From assembly GCA_022041995.1 (NCBI GenBank), contig CP074383.1, positions 372,001 to 436,000 on the forward strand: a stretch of DNA of 64,000 nt, read 5' to 3'. Origin of the DNA: Cupriavidus necator. GTDB lineage: Bacteria; Pseudomonadota; Gammaproteobacteria; Burkholderiales; Burkholderiaceae. Shown piece by piece: positions 43,655 through 51,051 of the stretch. Each line of letters starts with the position of its first letter. The stretch's first letter is position 1. The translations under genes were made by a program, and so were the position numbers. Below the pieces are notes generated by a model, which saw nothing but the letters and a program-made list of their open reading frames with translations, had not been told where the DNA came from and did no database searches.

Positions 43655-44565
43655 AGGCCTTCGTCGATGAGCATCGAGATGCCTTCGGGGTCGAGCCGAT
43701 CTGCAAAGTCTTGCAGATTGCCCCGTCGTGTTACCGACGCCATGCCGCACGGCTTCGTGATCCGTCGCGACGTAGCGCCCGTGCAATTCGCGATGAGCGT
43801 CTGCGGCCTGCGATCAAGCGGGTCTGGGAGGACAATATGCAGGTCTATGGTGCGGACAAAGTCTGGAAACAGATGAATCGGGAAGGCATGGCGGTGGCGC
43901 GCTGCACGGTCGAACGGCTGATGAAGCAGCTTGGCCTGGCGGGGGTGCGCCGGGGCAAGAAGAAGCGCACCACAGTGGCCGACGACTCGGTGCCGTGCCC
44001 TCTGGATCGCGTCAAGCGCCAGTTCCACGCCACACGGCCCAACCAACTGTGGGTGAGTGATTTCACCTACGTTTCGACTTGGCAGGGCTGGCTGTACGTG
44101 GCCTTCGTGATCGACGTGTTCGCCCGCTGTATTGTTGGCTGGCGCGTCAGCACTTCGATGACCACGGACTTCGTTCTGGATGCCTTGGAGCAGGCGCTCT
44201 ACGCGCGCCATCCCGACAACGACGGGACGCTCATTCACCATTCTGACAGGGGATCGCAATACGTCAGCATTCGCTATACCGAGAGGCTTTCTGAAGCCGG
44301 CATTGAGCCGTCGGTGGGCAGCCGCGGTGACTCCTACGACAACGCACTGGCTGAGACCATCAATGGCCTGTACAAGGCCGAACTGATCCACAGGCGTGGC
44401 CCCTGGAAATCCCGCGAGGCCGTGGAGCTTGCAACCTTGGAATGGGTGGCCTGGTTCAACAACCACCGCCTGATGGAATACCTCGGCTATATCCCGCCGG
44501 CTGAAGCTGAGGCAAACTACTATCGGCAACTCAGCGATACCGCTGCGGCCCCGGCATCAACTTAA
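43651..44565 (+). CDS. IS-A OrfB transposase (copy 2), intact
   Basis: About 304 codons of open frame beginning in the -1 frame at the OrfA end (LKAFVDEHRDAFGVEPICKV); an internal TTG at 43711 gives 284 aa. HTH_21 (YGADKVWKQMNREG) and integrase core with SDFTYVSTWQGW, HHSDRGSQYVS and DNALAETINGLYKAELI. It can supply transposase only if OrfAB fusion is not required, because OrfA here is broken. Confidence 0.92.
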   Translation: MKAFVDEHRDAFGVEPICKVLQIAPSCYRRHAARLRDPSRRSARAIRDERLRPAIKRVWEDNMQVYGADKVWKQMNREGMAVARCTVERLMKQLGLAGVRRGKKKRTTVADDSVPCPLDRVKRQFHATRPNQLWVSDFTYVSTWQGWLYVAFVIDVFARCIVGWRVSTSMTTDFVLDALEQALYARHPDNDGTLIHHSDRGSQYVSIRYTERLSEAGIEPSVGSRGDSYDNALAETINGLYKAELIHRRGPWKSREAVELATLEWVAWFNNHRLMEYLGYIPPAEAEANYYRQLSDTAAAPAST

Positions 44566-44775
44566 ACAAAACAGCCTCCTCGATTCCCGGGGTGATTCAG
44601 AATGCCTGGCACCACGTCTCGAAGCCGTGCTGGGTTAGATCGCTGAAACCATGCTCGTTAAGGAATCGACTCAACGACCTGAGGGTGTGCTCTTCCCTGA
44701 CGTAGCGGCGGCCCAGCGCTCGCCAGTGCAGAAGATAGCGCTCGATAGCAAGATCGAGCGGGGTCTGAGGTTGGT

Positions 44776-46017
44776 TCATGACAACCTCCGCGGCAGAGTG
44801 TTCGTGATTGCTGGCGGTAGCGAAAGGCCGACCTCTCTTAAAACCTCCGTTTGCAGACGAAGATAAACGCATGTGCTTTCCAGGGATCGATGGCCCAGCA
44901 GGTCGCCTATTGCCTTGAGGCCGACGCCACGGTTCAATAGCCGCATTGCGAAGGCGTGGCGCAGGCTATAGGCGGAGCTTCCTTGTAGAGGCAGTCCGCT
45001 CGCGCGCGTGCAACTCTGATATATCTCGTTGACCGCCGTGGGGCACAATGCAGTTGCTGGCCGATGCGCCCGCAGAAACAAATCCGTTCGACCGCGGGCA
45101 ACTGGCCTGCCGACCTTCAGATAACGTTTGAGTACGCGGGTGGCCTGAATGGACAACGGAAGGAGAAGCTCCGAACGAGTCTTGCGTTGCTGCACGCGCA
45201 AAGTCCTTTGCGTCCAGTCGATCGAGTCCAGCTGCAATGCGGCGATCTCCACAGGCCGCAAGCCGTAGTGCGCCATCAGATAGAGAATCGCATGGTCGCG
45301 GCAGCCAATCATGCTTGACCGATCGATGGAACGAAGTAGCGCGAGAACGTCGTTCCAAGGGAGTGCGCGTGGTGGCAATTCGTCGCGATACGCACGCGGG
45401 GTGTCGATCGTTCCGATGCGCTCGTGGATATAGCCACGGGTGTACAAGAACAAGAGGAACGACCGTAGATGCGCGACCACATGTTGCAAGCTCTGCCTGC
45501 TCATGTGCTCACCCGAAACCGCCACAAAGCGATCCACGGTTTGCATCGACATTCCCGCAAGAGGAGTCTCCGGGGCAACCGCGTCGTGCAAAAAGGCCAT
45601 GGCCGTACGCATGTGGTTGCGGACGGTCGAAGCCGACATGCCGCGTTGATCGACCAGCGAGTCGCGGTATGCATCGAGTACTGTGTCGAAGCGCCCAGTG
45701 CGAGAAGAGGGCAACAAGTCACCTCGCATCAAAAGGAAACGCTCGAAGCGGTGCTGCGTGTGTCGGTATGGCTTCTGTACCCGCAGTTCTGCGGATGGCA
45801 TTGCGAACAACGCGCCAAGGTCCGCAGCCGAGAACTTCGATTCTGCAGTTATGTTCCCAGCACCCTCAAGTGTCTGCTTCAGACGAAAAAGATGGCCGTG
45901 AAGTGTCCTGCCCATATAGCCCTCGTCGACAAGCCATCGGGCGAAGTCCTCAAGCAGGTTGGCGACGGGTGACTGGAGGTAAGACCGGTGACCTCTGGGA
46001 AAGATTTGCTCTAGCAT
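44776..46017 (-). CDS. RIT1 first tyrosine recombinase (RitA)
   Basis: 413 aa from ATG 46017 (MLEQIFPRGHRSYLQSP), with GGAGG five bases upstream. A long N-terminal region (about 1-210) precedes a catalytic domain: Arg in YGLRPVEIAALQLD, Lys in RVQQRKTRSELLLP, HxxR in AYSLRHAFAMRLL, H in LLGHRSLEST and Tyr in VYLRLQTEVL. It overlaps the RitB start. Complete. Confidence 0.93.
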   Translation of the reverse strand: MLEQIFPRGHRSYLQSPVANLLEDFARWLVDEGYMGRTLHGHLFRLKQTLEGAGNITAESKFSAADLGALFAMPSAELRVQKPYRHTQHRFERFLLMRGDLLPSSRTGRFDTVLDAYRDSLVDQRGMSASTVRNHMRTAMAFLHDAVAPETPLAGMSMQTVDRFVAVSGEHMSRQSLQHVVAHLRSFLLFLYTRGYIHERIGTIDTPRAYRDELPPRALPWNDVLALLRSIDRSSMIGCRDHAILYLMAHYGLRPVEIAALQLDSIDWTQRTLRVQQRKTRSELLLPLSIQATRVLKRYLKVGRPVARGRTDLFLRAHRPATALCPTAVNEIYQSCTRASGLPLQGSSAYSLRHAFAMRLLNRGVGLKAIGDLLGHRSLESTCVYLRLQTEVLREVGLSLPPAITNTLPRRLS

Positions 46018-46557
46018 CATGGCCTCCATCAAGGTCTAAATGGAGATCCCACCATACGCCGTATGGCCGAGTTATGTTGAGTAGGGGCCGTGCAATCGCT
46101 TCCAACTGCGGGACAGAATCAGGACACTCCACATATCGGAGTGCTCCACATTAGTCAATGAGCAGCACGCAGCGACGGCGGCTGGCCTCCATGTGGGCGA
46201 GCCAGCGCTCGCGCAGCGCCTTGAAGCCACCCCATCGGTTGTGGGGCTTGAGCGGTACGGTAAAGATGTCGCTGAGCTCGCGGTAGAAGTCCGCCAGATT
46301 GCTCTGCGGGTGGGCGATCGAGCCGACCATCAGATCGGGGACGCGCATGAGGCGCTGATGAAGCAGGCGCAGCGTGACGCTCTTGCCGCAGCCAGGGTCG
46401 CCATGCACCATGGCGAAGCCGCCTTCGCGGGCCATACCGTTCTCGATGCGCCAGCAGAAGTGATCGAGCTTAGGTGGTACGAACACGGCCTCGACGGGGA
46501 TGTCCTGGGCGAAGGGGTTGAACTTCAGGCCGTACAAGGCCAGCAGGTTGGGTTGCA

Positions 46558-48000
46558 TCATGGCTTGGTGGGTGCAGCGGGTGGGAGATAGGCCGGCGGC
46601 AGGCCGGTGGCAGCGTGTTCGGCAAGCAACTGACGCAGCAGCGGTGCAGTGCCAGTCTGAGCAGGTTGCTCGTTAGCGGGCGCCGCTCCCTTTGACGTGA
46701 GCTGCGCGCGCCGTGCGTCGGCATTGGCCGACTTGTCCAGCGGGAACACGGCGGCCAGGATCGCGCCGGTGCGCGCATTGATCAGGTCGACCTGAGAGAG
46801 ATCCCAGCGCGCGTAGCTCAAGCAGACTTGCTCGAGGTGGCGGTAAGCGCCGGGGAGCTCGAAGCGCACGCTGTCCAGCGTACAGGTGCCATCGGTTCTG
46901 CGCTGCATGCGATGCTTGCGGATACGGAAGGCGCGACGCAAGGCCAGCGCCTCGGGACTGGGGCGCGAGACGTCGGCACAGGACAGGTAGCGCTGCAGGG
47001 GCGTCGCTTCGAGCTCGGCATGTTCCTTGTGGTGGTATTCCTGCTCGACCCAGGCCTGCGTGGCGAGGTTCAACTGCTCCAGGGTCAGGTGCGATTCGCC
47101 TTCGAGCATGGCCATCAGCCGCGATTCGAGCTGCCCCCAGAAGCGCTCCTGCTTGGCATTCTGGTATGGGCTATACGGCAAGGTGGTTTGGTGCAGGATG
47201 CCCAGGCTGGCCAGCCCCTCGACGAACTCGTCGGCGATCATGGCCGCGCCGTTGTCGGTCATGATCGCCCGCGGCAGGCCCCGCTTCATGATGGCCTGCG
47301 AGACGCCGTGCACCAGCGACGCGGTGGTCTCATCAAGGAACCACTGCAGGTGGCAGACCAGCCGGGAATGGTCGTCCATAATGCAGAGCAGCAGCGGCTT
47401 GTGCCATTGCCCATCAGGGGTGAGCACCTTGCGTGAACCATGGTGGAAGTCCAGATGCCAGAGGGCGGCCACGTGGTCGACTTCGTAGCTGCGCACCTCG
47501 CGTGCCTCGCGGCGAGCCGCCGCTGCAATGGCGCCATCGGTGCTCGAGCGCGGCGTTGGTTTGCGCACCAGACCATGCGCCTTCAGATACCGACACACCG
47601 TGGTGTAGGACGGCAGCGTGTCCGGACCATCCTTGGTCGCGACGCGCAGGTTGTCGTAATGCAACTGCATGGTCCAACCGGGATGCTGCCGGTACTGTTC
47701 CACCAGCGCCTCGATGATGGTCGGGCTCAGGCTGACGAAGTGGCCGCAATCGTCGCGCAGGCGGTTCTTGAGCTGATCGACCGGGTCCTGGACATGACGG
47801 GCCCGGTAGTACCAGCGTTCGATGGAGGACGCGCCGAACTGAACGTCGGCGCCAGTGATGGGGTGCCGCCAGACCTTGGCGGCCAGAACCTGGAACGCTT
47901 GCTGCAATTCGCCTTTGCCGGGCGGCGAAGCCAGCAAAGGGCCAATGACCGAGAAGCGCAAGCGCGCCCATCGGTTGCGATGATCGATCGATAGTGACAT
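46558..48000 (-). CDS. DDE transposase of the Tni-like transposon
   Basis: 480 aa. N-terminal HTH region (about 1-130), rve/DDE core with ALWHLDFHHGSRKV (Asp), IMTDNGAAMIADE (Asp) and NAKQERFWGQLESRL (Glu), then a Mu-transposase-like C-terminal beta domain (DGTCTLDSVRFELPGAYRHL, INARTGAILAAVFPLD) and a Pro/Ala-rich tail. This layout is that of TniA/TnsB/MuA-like transposases. Its stop overlaps the ATPase ATG, as expected for a transposase/ATPase pair. Confidence 0.9.
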   Translation of the reverse strand: MSLSIDHRNRWARLRFSVIGPLLASPPGKGELQQAFQVLAAKVWRHPITGADVQFGASSIERWYYRARHVQDPVDQLKNRLRDDCGHFVSLSPTIIEALVEQYRQHPGWTMQLHYDNLRVATKDGPDTLPSYTTVCRYLKAHGLVRKPTPRSSTDGAIAAAARREAREVRSYEVDHVAALWHLDFHHGSRKVLTPDGQWHKPLLLCIMDDHSRLVCHLQWFLDETTASLVHGVSQAIMKRGLPRAIMTDNGAAMIADEFVEGLASLGILHQTTLPYSPYQNAKQERFWGQLESRLMAMLEGESHLTLEQLNLATQAWVEQEYHHKEHAELEATPLQRYLSCADVSRPSPEALALRRAFRIRKHRMQRRTDGTCTLDSVRFELPGAYRHLEQVCLSYARWDLSQVDLINARTGAILAAVFPLDKSANADARRAQLTSKGAAPANEQPAQTGTAPLLRQLLAEHAATGLPPAYLPPAAPTKP

Positions 48001-48084
48001 GACTCTCCCATTGGGGTGGATAACGGGAGCAGGCTACGGGCAGTGCGAGTGACCCGCCATCGACATGTTCTGCGGGAGAAGCTC

Positions 48085-48684
48085 CTATCTGGCGCATCCC
48101 TCAGCCTGCGTGGTCAGGCCGGGCCCGAGCAGCAAGCGCAATACCGCGGCCAGGCGCTCCTCCTCGCTGTTGTGCTCGACCGATTGCAGCAGGCGGTCGG
48201 GATAGATGAACGGCTCGGGCGTTGGCGGGATGAGACCACGCAGCCACCGGCCGGCGGGGGTCTTTGGGAAGGTCTCGGTCCACCACTGACGCCAGCGCTT
48301 GAGCGTAGTCCAACTGATCGCGGGCAGGCCGTCCAGGCAGGCGCCATGGGCACGACTCGATCGCAGTACCAGGATAATGGTCAGCCAGACGCGCCGGCCG
48401 AGGAAACGCACCGAATCGGGCGTCATGCGTTTGCGGCATCCGGCACAGCACAGGCTCAGGCGCGTAGCGCAGTCCGGGTGTGCTGCCGGTGGGCATCCGC
48501 GTGGCTTACGCGGATAGTTGGCACTGTGCAGCACAGAGCTGCAATGGCAGCAGCCCCTGTCCCGCGCCACCGTCATCAGGTCTTCGTCGATCCGGCGTAA
48601 CAGGGCAAAAAACGCCGGCGTTTGTAGCAAGGCATGGCACACTGCTGAGGTCTCCTTCATTGCTCGACACAATAAAGGCGACAT
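48085..48684 (-). CDS. Zinc-ribbon protein of the Tni-like transposon
   Basis: 199 aa from ATG 48684 (GAGGG just upstream); a second ATG at 48660 (MKETSAVCHALLQTPAFF) is possible. Cysteine-rich: RDRGCCHCSSVLH and LSLCCAGCRKRMTPDS form two knuckles of a zinc ribbon. The C-terminal half is helical (WTTLKRWRQWWTETFPKTPA resembles an HTH). It is the first gene of the transposon operon, so a DNA-binding helper or regulator of transposition is likely. Not TniQ by sequence. Confidence 0.7.
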   Translation of the reverse strand: MSPLLCRAMKETSAVCHALLQTPAFFALLRRIDEDLMTVARDRGCCHCSSVLHSANYPRKPRGCPPAAHPDCATRLSLCCAGCRKRMTPDSVRFLGRRVWLTIILVLRSSRAHGACLDGLPAISWTTLKRWRQWWTETFPKTPAGRWLRGLIPPTPEPFIYPDRLLQSVEHNSEEERLAAVLRLLLGPGLTTQAEGCAR

Positions 48685-48686
48685 CT

Positions 48687-48719
48687 TCCCTCAGGCGCGT
48701 GCGCGCACGCTCCCTGAGG
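48687..48719. repeat. Dyad upstream of the Tni-like operon
   Basis: CCCTCAGG and CCTGAGGG enclose GCGTGCGCGCACGC, itself self-complementary. It lies between the transposon terminus and the first gene and could be an operator. Confidence 0.45.
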
Positions 48720-48810
48720 GAACCCCTCTAGCGTCCATCACCGTTCTTGCTCAAATCCCCGCGCTATCGGCATCACGAAAGCTGCTTATGCACAGGAAGC
48801 GCTGGGGCAG

Positions 48811-49641
48811 TCAGGCTGCCGATTTGATCGCTGGCAGCGTGGCGAAGTATGCCTCATCCGGGGTCTGGTCCGCCAGACTGGAATGGGGCCGTCGTTGGTT
48901 GTACCAGGTTAGGTAGTTAGCGATAGAGCGGGGCGCATGGCTGACCGAGTCGTAGGCTTTCAGGTAGACCTCCTCGTATTTGACGCTGCGCCAAAGGCGT
49001 TCGACGAACACGTTATCGCGCCAACTGCCCTTGCCGTCCATCGACAGTTGGATGCCGCGGTCCAGCACGGCGTCTGTGAACTCCGTGGCGGTGAACTGGC
49101 TGCCCTGGTCGGTGTTGACGATCTCCGGCGCGCCGTACTTGGCAAAGGCCTCCTCGATTGCCTCGACGGCATGACAGCTCTCCAGCGTGATCGCCACCCG
49201 GTAGGCCAGCACCCGGCGGCTGGCCCAGTCCACCACTGCCGTCAGGTACACAAAGCCCCGTGCCATCGGAATGTAGGTCGTGTCCAGAGCCCACACCTGG
49301 TTGGCCCGGTCGATCTTCCGGTCGCGCAGCAGGTACGGCCAGATCTTGTGCGCCGCGTGCTTGCGGCTCGTGTTCGGCCGGCGATACAGCGCCTCAATGC
49401 CCATGCGCTTCATCAGCGTGCCCACGTGCCGGCGACCGACCTGGATGCCTTCCCGGCGCAGCAGGCGCGCCAGCATGCGAGCCCCCGCGAAGGGATGCTC
49501 CAGATGCAGTTCGTCGATGCGGCGCATCAGCTTCAGATCTGCCTCGCTGACCGGTTGCGGCTGGTAGTACGCGCTGGACCGGGCGATGCCCACCAGCTTG
49601 ACCTGCCGGCTCACCGGCAGCGCGTGCTCGCGGTCGATCAT
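48811..49641 (-). CDS. IS-B OrfB transposase (copy 2)
   Basis: 276 aa, identical to copy 1 except one Arg-to-Pro change near residue 230. DDE motifs intact. Could act in trans on IS-B copy 1. Confidence 0.93.
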   Translation of the reverse strand: MIDREHALPVSRQVKLVGIARSSAYYQPQPVSEADLKLMRRIDELHLEHPFAGARMLARLLRREGIQVGRRHVGTLMKRMGIEALYRRPNTSRKHAAHKIWPYLLRDRKIDRANQVWALDTTYIPMARGFVYLTAVVDWASRRVLAYRVAITLESCHAVEAIEEAFAKYGAPEIVNTDQGSQFTATEFTDAVLDRGIQLSMDGKGSWRDNVFVERLWRSVKYEEVYLKAYDSVSHAPRSIANYLTWYNQRRPHSSLADQTPDEAYFATLPAIKSAA

Positions 49642-49946
49642 CGCTTTGCGCTCAGCAGGCCGGCCTTGCTGAGCGCGCCGGACAAAAAATCGTTCTCCAG
49701 CGCCAACTGGCCGATCTTGGCGTGCAGCACCTTCAAATCCACCGGCGGCTCGCCCCCACTTTCCTTGCCACCGCCGAACAGGTCCGCGGCATGCTCCACC
49801 AACTGCTGCTTCCACGCTGTGATCTGGCTGGGGTGCACGTCGTACTGCTGGGCCAGCTCCGCCAGCGTCTTTTCGCCCTTGAGGGCCGCCAGGGCTACCT
49901 TCGCCTTCAACCCCGCCGAGTGGGTTCGCCTGCTTCGTTTCGTCAT
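49638..49946 (-). CDS. IS-B OrfA (copy 2)
   Basis: 102 aa, identical to 28522-28830, overlapping OrfB by ATGA. Confidence 0.93.
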   Translation of the reverse strand: MTKRSRRTHSAGLKAKVALAALKGEKTLAELAQQYDVHPSQITAWKQQLVEHAADLFGGGKESGGEPPVDLKVLHAKIGQLALENDFLSGALSKAGLLSAKR

Positions 49947-50036
49947 CTTCTGAGGTCCTTTCTGCCCGCCATTATGGCCGGCTCAGACCCCAGCTCTTCC
50001 ATTTATCCGACTGTCCGAATTTCCGGCGCCACCTCT

Positions 50037-50379
50037 CCGCGACGCAGTCTTCTTGCCTACTGTACGATTTCGGCAAAACCCAAATTCAGGGTAAATCCTG
50101 AAAAGGGATACCTCTCAGGAGGTCTCGACGCCTCAGGTCTTGGCGTCTGGACTCGCATCTGCTGCCCATCGCGGCCGTAGCCGCATGATGATGACCAGCA
50201 CGACCATCTGCAGAATCGGCACAGTTCGCAAGCAGAGGCTGACGAGGGGGACGCGCGCTCATTGTCGGAAGTCCTCAACTCAGGGGATCTAGCTCAAAGC
50301 CGGTAACTCACCACCGGTCGGTTTGACGACGGCAGGCTGCCCAGTTCCGAAAAACGGAGGATTTTATGCCCGCCCCCTT
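50037..50379. other. No supported gene
   Basis: A plus-strand frame runs out of IS-B to about 50180 (AYCTISAKPKFRVNPEKGYL) but does not resemble the missing half of the HNH protein. The rest is non-coding. Confidence 0.3.
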
Positions 50380-50500
50380 CAAGGTGATTAAACGACATGA
50401 CAGGGGCCGGTAGAAGCCGTGCTGCGCATCCGGCCACATAGCCTCTTCCTCGGCGCTTTCGGTCCCCGGAGGCGCTGCGCGGCTGGCACATCTCAGCCAT
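50380..50500 (-). pseudogene. Degenerate end of an IS4-type element
   Basis: CCTTCAAGGTGATTAAACGAC and following bases match the left end and transposase C-terminus of the IS4 element at 23924-25385 with several changes. Only about 120 bases survive. Confidence 0.7.
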
Positions 50501-50606
50501 ACGACCATCCAAGACCATCGGCAATGGTCCGCAACGGGCCAAGGACTAGCCGAGGCCACGGAGGTTGCTCCCCACGTTCATCCCCACTGGGGCGTCGCGA
50601 GCTTGC

Positions 50607-50774
50607 TCAGCTACCGCTCGCCGGCGGCAGTCCGAGGAATTTCGCCGCCTCTTGCATAGCGCTCTCAGCCAGTTCACGGGCTTCCTCGCCTCCGCCGGGC
50701 GTCATGACGCCGACCAGGGCTGCGTATACCAAGTGGATCAGGTCCACGGCACAGTGATACTGTTCGTCGCTCAT
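50607..50774 (-). CDS. Small hypothetical protein, 55 aa
   Basis: MSDEQYHCAVDLIHLVYAAL, then an acidic helix (EEARELAESAMQEAAKFLGL) ending PPASGS. Composition is protein-like and consistent, but the ribosome site is weak and the family unknown. The start lies 33 bases from the RIT2 terminus, so its promoter may have been separated by the insertion. Confidence 0.45.
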   Translation of the reverse strand: MSDEQYHCAVDLIHLVYAALVGVMTPGGGEEARELAESAMQEAAKFLGLPPASGS

Positions 50775-50777
50775 ATT

Positions 50778-50807
50778 CCGCATTTTGCGGTTCTCTGCAA
50801 AATGCGG
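50778..50807. repeat. Palindrome abutting the RIT2 left end
   Basis: CCGCATTTTGC and GCAAAATGCGG pair perfectly around an 8-base loop, immediately outside the terminal repeat of RIT2. A similar palindrome borders RIT1 at 41936-41967. Confidence 0.75.
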
Positions 50808-51051
50808 ATGATGCGGAGCGCGGAGTTATGCAAAGCTACGCCGTCCAATTGGTGGCATAGCTAGCATCTTGGCAGCACAGCACTCTGCATTATTGCGGTT
50901 CAAAAAAGGAGGCGATCAGAGTATCTGATGCCTTGAATGGGCCTCACTCCCGCAAGCTCACAATGCATTAGTCAGCACCGCGAAGTCGGTGGTCTCGCAG
51001 CACATCGGCAGCACATACTGGTGCTCCCCTTGTGAACCAAGTGAGGCCATC

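Larger units (their letters stand above)
43282..44599 (+). mobile_element. IS3-family element IS-A, copy 2
   Basis: 1318 bp, same termini as copy 1 (15875-17192), inserted in RitB of RIT1. Differs by a one-base deletion in a C run early in OrfA and by having the base missing from copy 1 OrfB. Confidence 0.93.
43080..44779 (-). pseudogene. RIT1 middle recombinase (RitB), split and partly deleted
   Basis: N-terminal part 44779-44600 (MNQPQTPLDLAIERYLLHWR, ending QHGFETWCQAF) and C-terminal part 43281-43080 (KLPKLSMYMGHVSILSTAHY, with the nucleophile Tyr). IS-A copy 2 lies between, but the joined parts total only about 127 residues, so some 180-200 codons including the Arg and HxxR motifs are gone. 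The lack of a target duplication around IS-A agrees with an adjacent deletion. Confidence 0.85.
41942..46153 (-). mobile_element. RIT element 1 (recombinase in trio), interrupted
   Basis: Three adjacent tyrosine recombinase genes overlapping by ATGA, flanked by inner inverted repeats TAATGTGAAGCACTCCGATA (41968 onward) and TAATGTGGAGCACTCCGATA (46153 downward). A 6-bp direct repeat GTCAAT lies outside. Such trios are the RIT class described from Cupriavidus and other proteobacteria. Inserted within the ATPase gene of the Tni-like transposon. Confidence 0.88.
41510..46561 (-). pseudogene. AAA+ ATPase (ExeA/TniB-like) split in Walker B by RIT1
   Basis: The N-terminal part (46561-46154) has MMQPNLLALYGLKFNPFAQD, typical of ExeA/TniB-like ATPases, and Walker A GDPGCGKSVT, and ends RRRCVLLID. 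The C-terminal part (41941-41510) resumes EAQEMAVPALSELRLL and runs to a stop. Joined, VLLID-EAQEM is a perfect Walker B, and the protein is about 280 aa. The insertion therefore destroys the ATPase; its ATG overlaps the transposase stop. Confidence 0.9.
41054..48794 (-). mobile_element. Tni-like transposon (DDE + AAA + zinc protein), host of RIT1
   Basis: Ends TGTGCGTGAGCA (41054) and the reverse complement of TGCTTATGCACA (48783-48794), that is TGTGC(A/G)T(A/G)AGCA on both sides, flanked by a 5-bp duplication GGAAG (41049-41053 and 48795-48799). Genes run leftward: zinc-binding protein, DDE transposase, AAA ATPase (split), 71-aa protein. Start with TG, 5-bp duplications and a transposase/ATPase pair are shared with Tn7/Tn402/Mu-like elements. 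Without RIT1 and IS-A it would be about 3.5 kb. Confidence 0.88.
48795..50036 (-). mobile_element. IS-B copy 2, main part
   Basis: Continuation of the element whose first 50 bases are at 41004-41053; its left terminus AGAGGTGGCGCC lies at 50036. Split by the Tni-like transposon, so it has lost one terminal repeat and cannot move as a unit. Confidence 0.93.

Noticed and set aside
50037..50180. Possible 3' half of the HNH gene beyond IS-B
   Set aside because: The open frame does not show the expected H-N-H residues or second zinc pair.
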